Assembly: GCF_000003815.2 (NCBI RefSeq)
Contig: NC_049993.1
Coordinates: 18,880,050 to 18,944,049 of the forward strand
Length of the DNA stretch: 64,000 nucleotides
Reading direction: 5' to 3'
Source of the DNA: Branchiostoma floridae
Taxonomy: Eukaryota > Chordata > Leptocardii > Amphioxiformes > Branchiostomatidae
The notes below the pieces were generated by a model that saw only the letters and a program-made list of their open reading frames with translations, had not been told where the DNA came from and made no database searches. Shown here piece by piece: positions 57,701 to 64,000 of the stretch (the stretch's first letter is position 1; each line of letters starts with the position of its first letter). A program made the translations under genes and the position numbers.

Positions 57701-60700
57701 TTGAACCAGTCATTATTGTTTTTTAACTGACAGCCACACATTGACTGTTGCAGTGGACCAGTGCTCTTTGGTTGGTTTTATGTTCCATAACCCTGTCTAG
57801 ACTCACTTTGAAAGTTTAAAGTGCATTGAAAGTGTATCTTTGTTCTGCATACATAAACTACTATTACAGGTGGGTTATGCATACAGTTACAGGTGGTTTG
57901 ACATGTTAACTACAGGCATGTTCTGTTGTTCCTTGTCCAGGTGGCCTTATCTGTGGTGTAGGTGTGGAGACCTCCTCCCATCACTATGGACTGTTCCAGC
58001 ATGTTGGCTACAGTTTTGTTCTGTTGTTGCAGGTGGCCTCATCACTATGGACTGTTCCAGCATGTTGGCTACAGTTTTGTTCTGTTGCAGGTGGCCTTAT
58101 CACTATGGACTGTTCCAGCATGTTGACTACAGTTTTGTTCTGTTGCAGGTGGCCTTATCTGTGGTGTAGGTGTGGAGACCTCCTCCCATCACTATGGACT
58201 GTTCCAGCACACCTGTGAAGCGTTTGAGTTGGTGCTTGCTGACGGGAGTCTGGTCAGGTGCACAAAGGTGGGGAATGTGTCTGCTCTCATTACATGCATA
58301 CTTACATTTTGAGCTACATGTAGGGATGTGTACATTGTACCTAAACAGGGGTGGTTACCAGTCTTGGTGGAGCAGTCCGAAAAAATGGACCTGATACAAA
58401 TCAGTGAACCAGATGTTGGACCAAATAGAAAATTATTCAGATTATATCTGCAGGCATTCACAGGTTTTGGGGCTTACAGGTCCAAGAAAATAATAAGAAT
58501 AATAAGAGTGAAGTAGAGTAGAGTTTACATTTATTTCTAATAAGTATCTACTGTCAAGCATACAGAGTCTAAATGTACATGTACATGAAGACAGGATTCT
58601 AAAATGCCAGAGGGAGTCGGATACTCCACCAAACAGAATCCTTTTGTAGAAAATTGGACCATTGTATTGAGTACTGTCCATTCAAAAGTTTTCACAAACC
58701 TGAGGACCAGGACCTTACCCTCTGGACCTGAATCGTACCTGTACCTGTACCTGAAGTTTCTGTACTGGTACCCACCCCTAGTCACGAGAATGGTCTTTTA
58801 GGGCAATTTTGACTGTTTCAGGTGCTTCCATAATCCATTAAAAACTTTTTCTCACATCCAGGATGAGAACCCTGACCTGTTCTACTCCGTGCCCTGGTCC
58901 CATGGAACCCTGGGATTCCTGGTTGCTGCGGAGATTAAGATTGTTCACGCGGCGAACTTCGTGAAAGTGGAGTACAAGCCTTGCCACAGCGCTGAGGAGA
59001 TCAACAAGGTCTACACTGAGGAGGTCAGTACATGGGCTGGGTTTCACCTGTGTGCGAAATCCTTTTTTCAGCCAGGTTGCACAGGCAGCATCCTGAGTCA
59101 TAAGAAGCTAGGTTGTGCCATCAACATTTTATGTTTACCCACTTCGAAGTTATTACTTAAATAAATCAGCTACATACCCATAATCTTTTCTACCAGTTAC
59201 ATGTAACTACTTATGTTTTATCTTATCAAGACATAAATACAAAAGCTTATGCACATAGGCGGGGGAAAAGCAGGGCTCCAACTGCAAAATTTCAGGTTGT
59301 GCAATGTGCTATCTGTGTTTAAAATTAAGTTTGGCAAAGGTGTATTTCAAGCACTGGTTTCACTGACACTCATCTGTGCAGGGCAGCCTATTCGACAAGG
59401 GCTGCTTTCCTAAGGTGTTGTGGCCCATGTATTTTAGTCTGTTGAAAGTTAAAAGTCAGTCAAAGCCATCTCCGTTTCTTTAGCCCTTGGGCCACACAGG
59501 TCCACTGCAGTAGGGCTTTACAACTTAAAAGTCTTTGGTAATAAAGTGTATTTAACTCACATGTGCTTTCTCCTGTTAGCAGAGTGTTGAACAGAGAAAG
59601 CAACTTGCAGCCCAACTTGCTGTCAGCTTATTACATCTGACTGGACATAATCAAGTTCAGTAGAAATAATCCTTATTAATTTTCTTTGGTTGTTCCCAGG
59701 TCATGAAGAAGAGTGAGAACGACTTTGTGGAGGGACTGATGTACAATGAGAACCAGGCGGTCGTCATGACAGCCAACCTGACCAATCAGGCAGAGCCTGG
59801 AAAGGTAGGCGTGGTCTCTAGGTCATTGTCATAGCACTAATCTGACCAATCAGACAGAGCCGGGAAAAGTGGTTCTTATAGAAAGGACTGCAGTTCTGTG
59901 ATAAGATCATCCTTCTTCAGAGATGTTAGGGCTTTTGTGCTGTGTATGGGGGAGCTTCAGGTGTCAAAACCCCTGCACATGAAAGAACCCAACCCACTTG
60001 TTGATAAAAGTGTTGACGAATGTGCTTACAATTATGGTCAAATCTTGGGCTGAGATGATGTCCGTCCTGTCACTTTGGATACTTTGGACAACAGTGTTTA
60101 TAGAGAGCATTTTCTTAAAATGCTGTAACAGTTACACAGTAATGATTTTGCAGTAACTAGATTCAGCAACTAATTTGGGCTTTCAGCATGTTAGTGACGA
60201 GGATTGTTTCCATCCCAGGTGAACTCCATCGGGCTGTACTACAAGCCGTGGTTCTTCAAGCATGTGGAGTCATTCCTGAAGACTGGGCCTGGGGTCGAGT
60301 ACATTCCGCTGCGTCACTACTACCACAGGCACACTCGCAGTATCTTCTGGGAGCTACAGGTAAACACTAACACACTACTACCACAGGTAAACACTAACAC
60401 ACTACTACCACAGGTAAACACTAACACACTACTACCACAGGCACACTCGCAGTATCTTCTGGGAGCTACAGGTAAACTTTTTTTGTACATGGTTGGGTTA
60501 GGTTGAAACTCCTTCATAGTGTAAAACTCGTACTAGGTGTGAAAGATTACCCCCAGCAGCAGAGAACTTCATCTGCCTCAAAGAGTGCCTGGCCTATCCA
60601 CCATAGGCTGGATACCAGGTAACACTCAGAGGTGTTACTAAACAACTGTGTTACAGTTACTGTGAATATTTGCATGTAGGACTAATCACATGAAACATCA

Positions 60701-63171
60701 CTCAGCAGTGTTTAGTGTTTAGTTATAATAAGTGAAGAAGTGCTTTTGCCAAGTTGTTTTTGTTTCTCTTATCTAAATGAACAGGTTCTTCAGCTGTATT
60801 AAACCACATGTACCTTTATATTATGTTGTTATCCCATTTCTTCTCTTTGCACCCAGATTTTTAATTTAGGTGCACCTGACAGACGAAAAATGTCCAGACT
60901 TTGCATGATGTACAAAATGACCAATAAGCTGGTGGACGTACCAACTGATAAGTATCTAATACCAGCTCAAAAAGAACAAGAAACAGCCATGACTTCAAGT
61001 ACCAGAGTTTTCAAGCTAGGATTGATGTGTTCAAAAATTTCCCAGAACTATCGCAGATTGGAATTTTTTATCACCAAGTACAGTAGGGGCATCTTCTCTG
61101 GATAGTTTTAAAGAACGCTTGCAGATAGATGTGCAAAAGTTAGGTATGACGGATCGTTCAGTGTAATATAACTAGCTGCTGCCGCATCGCGTGCCTGCGA
61201 AGCTGATGTGTTACACCGAATGGCGGTTATACCGGCTATACAGATACAGATACATTGTGTGTACCTGTTTACCTATTCTCAAAAAGAGATTTCGAGCCCT
61301 GCTCGATATTTTGTTTGTTTGTATATAGGACATCATGTCCTTTGAAAAAGTCAAATTTTCTGGTACAGTTTTGAAATAAAACATTTGTTTATTTGTTTGT
61401 TTGTTTATAGGACATCATCCCGTTCGGAAACAACCCGGTGTTCCGGTTCCTGTGCGGGTGGATGGTCCCCCCAAAGGTGTCGCTGCTGAAGCTGACTCAG
61501 GGCGAGACGGTTCGCCAGCTGTACGAGAAACATCACGTCATCCAGGACATGCTGGTCCCGCTCGGCAAGATGTCCGAGGCTCTCAGGGTCTTCCACAAGG
61601 AGATCAAGGTTCGCATGAAAGCTCATCTGTGTTGATGTAGTACATATTGAAGATTTTTCACTGTCTTACAACACCCAAACTTGCTTACCTCGAATTTTCA
61701 GTCGCACTTCTGTCGACCTTCTTCAGGAGTGATGATTCAGTTACTTTGATCACGTGACTTAGAGACACGTGATTCTAGTAACGAAACATAAATGCCTGGC
61801 AGGCGATATCGGCCCCCGTCTCTGTTGAGTGTCGGCTGATGTGCTCTTATGTAGATGGCCTCCTTAACCCCCCTCACAAAGTAATCCGGTTCAGTGTCCA
61901 ATATTTGTACCTTGTCCAAGGGGATGAATGTTCGTTCGAGATCAAGGTTCGTGTTCGAACATAGGATTGGGAGGTCACAGTTTTTATTCGTTTTTACAAT
62001 TCGTGTAACATACATTAAGTAAAGCTAGGCTTTTGGTTCGGCTAGCAGAGATGGAATTGAGCAGTCACAGATTTGATTCCTACAAAGGTACAGTGTTTTG
62101 CAAGAAAGTAATAATAGTTTGAATTTTTAGCAAATTTGAAGTAGTAAGGCAAATTGGAAGTTTAGTTCAGTTCAGTTTATCCTCATAAGAGGTGCCATTA
62201 ATGATGTCTCAGACCATGCATTGGAAGAAACATCTATAGACATTTTATATGTACACAACTGCAATGGGAGTTCAGTATAGGTCATTACAGCTCTCAATGT
62301 AATCATGTAATATCCCCCTCTCTGCCCCTGTAGCTGTACCCCCTGTGGATGTGCCCCATGCTGCTCCCCTCCCAGCCCGGAATGGTACATCCCAAGGGTG
62401 ATGAGGATGAGATGTACGTAGACATCGGCGCGTACGGCGAACCAAAGACTCTCGACTTCGAAGCGACCGCCACCACCCGCCGCCTGGAGGAGTATGTACG
62501 CAGCGTGAACGGGTAGGGACCATTTTCCTTTACACACCTACATTTTGTACAAACATTTTGTATAAGGCCCCAGTAAAGGAGAAGCTTCAAATAGATTTTC
62601 CAAATTTCAACCTCAACAAAGGAGATCTAGCAAAGATCTTCTTAGGTACATTTGACACAAGTTCATTCAAAAGGATTTTTAAAGGCAATTCTTAATATGT
62701 TAGGTGAAAGAACCATTTTGGTGTAATGAATAAGATGTTTCTTCTTCCTCTGCATATCTTTTTGACTTTGCCAAACATCTGAAACGGTCCAAAAACTGAT
62801 GGCATTTCTTGAACCCAAACTGTTTGTGTTACCAAGGTGCCATTCTGCAATAAACGAAAATGTGGACATTTTAGGCCCAGTTTCCAGATGCTGTATGTTA
62901 TGTGATGTGACAAAGATAATTCCTCATATAGTAAGGTTCTTTGATACACAACCAGAATTGTGCTCACCCCCCCAACCTCAGACTAACATCAGAATGAAAA
63001 ATGACTTTTCCCCCCAGTTTCCAGATGCTGTACGCTGACTGCTACATGACCCGTGAAGAGTTCCGCCAGACGTTTGACCACACCCTGTACGACAAGCTGC
63101 GGACGGACCTCGGGTGCGAGAAGGCCTTTCCTGAGGTCTTCGACAAGATCTGCAAGAAGAACAGGCTCTAA
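54779..63171 (+). CDS. DHCR24: DHCR24, delta(24)-sterol reductase (complete)
   Basis: Ten exons join in phase to 517 aa (human 516): 54779-55012, 56642-56797, 57307-57412, 58149-58267, 58862-59023, 59700-59804, 60219-60359, 61411-61608, 62334-62512 and 63018-63171 (stop TAA). The enzyme uses FAD and NADPH to reduce the C24 double bond of sterol side chains, such as desmosterol to cholesterol, in the ER (family knowledge). The sequence shows N-terminal hydrophobic segments (residues 1-20 and about 33-60). The FAD-binding PCMH-type domain includes [19 protein letters not shown] and [10 protein letters not shown], then [15 protein letters not shown]. Later conserved blocks are [49 protein letters not shown] and [10 protein letters not shown]. 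Nothing essential appears missing. It lies head-to-head with UHRF1. Four exon borders carry partial tandem copies. Confidence 0.97.
57941..58148 (+). repeat. Three partial copies of the DHCR24 exon 4 start
   Basis: Copies begin at 57941, 58033 and 58091, each after an AG acceptor, and repeat gtggcctta and catcactatggactgttcca. The last two have a 58-bp period. The true acceptor is at 58147-58148. Using the other acceptors would add 58, 116 or 208 nt, none divisible by three, so only the last keeps frame. Confidence 0.9.
58340..58795. repeat. Dispersed TIR element in DHCR24 intron 4
   Basis: The end gtacccacccctag and internal blocks (ggacctgatac, gaaccagatgttgg, caggttttggggcttacagg, agtagagtagag) match, in inverted orientation, the element at 63222-63620. 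No coding capacity. Confidence 0.7.
59822..59871 (+). repeat. Copy of the DHCR24 exon 6 end
   Basis: atctgaccaatcagacagag followed by ccgggaaaagt repeats the exon 6 end ctgaccaatcaggcagagcc (exon end 59804), with the donor decayed. Confidence 0.78.
60360..60471 (+). repeat. Tandem copies at the DHCR24 exon 7 end
   Basis: Three 27-bp units (60360-60386, 60387-60413, 60414-60440) join donor sequence gtaaac to the exonic actactaccacag. A copy of the last 31 exon bases with its donor follows (60441-60471). Read-through to the second donor would add 112 nt and shift the frame. Confidence 0.92.
60875..61270 (+). mobile_element. L2/CR1-like 3' end, copy 2 (degraded)
   Basis: Reads [18 protein letters not shown], then after a stop [12 protein letters not shown], then a UTR with gctgctgccgcatcgcgtgc and ggttataccggcta. 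It is homologous to 18930-19300 and contains stops and a truncated 5' part. It lies in DHCR24 intron 7. Confidence 0.75.
61680..62020 (-). mobile_element. Penelope-like 3' fragment in DHCR24 intron 8
   Basis: A minus-strand frame (61737-62015) includes [20 protein letters not shown] and [20 protein letters not shown], the C-terminal part of the Penelope GIY-YIG nuclease region. It is followed downstream by a hammerhead-like motif at 61690-61730. It is truncated at the 5' side. Confidence 0.8.
61688..61731 (-). ncRNA. Hammerhead-like motif with AATT stem III
   Basis: The minus strand shows CTGAAGA (61720-61726), extra A, stem II GGTCG/CGACT, GAAA, then AATT (within 61692-61699) and C. Stem I CTC/GAG is short. 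Stem III differs in sequence from the ACGT copies but is again self-complementary. Confidence 0.6.
62875..62900 (+). repeat. Copy of the DHCR24 exon 10 start
   Basis: cccagtttccagatgctgta repeats the acceptor and first codons of exon 10 (start 63018), 143 bp upstream, and then diverges. Confidence 0.78.
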
Positions 63172-63221
63172 ACGCTGAGGACAACCCACAGTGAAGATTT
63201 ACCAACAGGCACTTTATTGTC

Positions 63222-63620
63222 TATATTAGGGGTGGGTACAGGTACATAAAATTCAGGTCCAGGTCCGGTTCAGGTCCAGAGGATCAGGTCCAAGTGCGGA
63301 CCTGAACCTGATTCAATATGTGAGAACTTTTTTTGAATGGATGATACTCAAAACAATGGTCCATTTCTCTAAGAAATCTGTTTTGTGGAGAATTCGACTC
63401 CCACTGGCATTTTCAAATTCTACAAGGCTGCCTCTGTACTATTGACTGTTAAACTTGGTAGAAATGACAGACTCTACTCTACTTGGCTCTTGTTATTTTC
63501 CTCGACCGCTAAGCCCCAAAACGTGTGAATGGCCTGATATTTCCAATAGGTCCAACATCTGGTCCACCCAAATTTTTCAGGTCCAGTTTTTTTACACTGT
63601 ACCAGTACCCACTCCTAGTG
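63222..63620. repeat. Dispersed TIR element in DHCR24 3' UTR
   Basis: Starts ttaggggtgggtacaggtac and ends gtaccagtacccactcctag, an inverted repeat of about 20 bp. The interior is rich in aggtcc/ggacct motifs. It is the inverted relative of 58340-58795. Confidence 0.75.
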
Positions 63621-63745
63621 TATATGAAGCACTCCACTTCCAATATTAAGAATCAGCTGTGAGACAATTGTTTTCCACAAGGCCATGTTGATTTGATTCT
63701 ATAGATGACATCATGTGGGAACCCCAAAACTGATGCAGGTGTGCG

Positions 63746-63751
63746 AATAAA
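63746..63751 (+). terminator. Candidate DHCR24 polyadenylation signal AATAAA
   Basis: The first AATAAA after the stop codon on this strand, 575 bases downstream and beyond the TIR element. Cleavage position not determined. Confidence 0.55.
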
Positions 63752-64000
63752 ACAAGTTTGGAAATGGAAAAAATTTACGTGTGTGCGGATGTCATCCATA
63801 TAATCAAATCAACATGACCTAAAATGCACACATTGTGCACTGTTGTACCAAAGATTACGTCAACCTCGGGGGAAGTCAGTAAGCATAGTCTAAAATTAGA
63901 TGCAGCTTGTATCGTTGCACATTGTGTACTTACCAGAATACATAGCTGATGTCAGTGTTACACTGTGAGGTGGTACATTGTCTACAATCATAGACAAAGA

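Noticed and set aside
61310-61335. Possible further copy of the DHCR24 exon 8 start (ataggacatcat)
   Set aside because: Similarity covers only about 12-20 bases of a low-complexity gtttgttt context; could be chance.

Overview
This is eukaryotic nuclear DNA, most likely from a cephalochordate (amphioxus, Branchiostoma). The protein-coding genes are chordate-like and split by short GT-AG introns. Introns and spacers are packed with non-LTR and Penelope-like retroelements, foldback and TIR elements, microsatellites, and minisatellites that straddle exon-intron borders. The species call is inference; no alignment was run. Two 100-base N runs (4213-4312, 12214-12313) are assembly gaps.

Layout. 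(1) Positions 1-29165 carry the 3' part of an ANKRD13C-like gene on the + strand: one exon at 3129-3273 and five at 21061-25892, then a long 3' UTR. I could not find the exons that should lie between these groups. The very large intron holds a single-exon leucine-rich-repeat receptor gene on the - strand (7220-9970), whose cytoplasmic tail is rich in tyrosine motifs. It also holds a nest of mobile DNA: a CR1/Jockey-like element, a Penelope-like element inside a minisatellite, hammerhead-like ribozyme motifs in inverted pairs, a Tx1/L1-like remnant, a TIR element containing a 5S-rRNA-like sequence, and several dispersed repeats. (2) Positions 29166-34050 are non-coding, with a GC-rich minisatellite and a second copy of the repeat found at the left edge. 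(3) Positions 34050-53666 are UHRF1 on the - strand. All 17 coding exons were resolved, phases are consistent throughout, and they encode 893 aa with UBL, tandem Tudor, PHD, SRA and RING domains. (4) Positions 53667-54778 are a head-to-head spacer with E2F-like sites and a TCTCGCGAGA palindrome. (5) Positions 54779-63171 are DHCR24 on the + strand: 10 exons, 517 aa, complete.

UHRF1 reads and maintains DNA methylation in the nucleus. DHCR24 reduces the sterol side chain in the ER. They are unrelated in pathway but appear to share a divergent promoter region.

The most striking structural theme is that at least 11 exon-intron borders of UHRF1 and DHCR24 are tandemly duplicated, copying exon end, splice site and intron together. 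Up to six partial copies exist for the PHD exon. One UHRF1 copy forms a plausible in-frame 51-nt cassette exon. The second theme is a set of hammerhead-like motifs in Penelope-like elements, whose stem III is a self-complementary tetranucleotide (ACGT or AATT).
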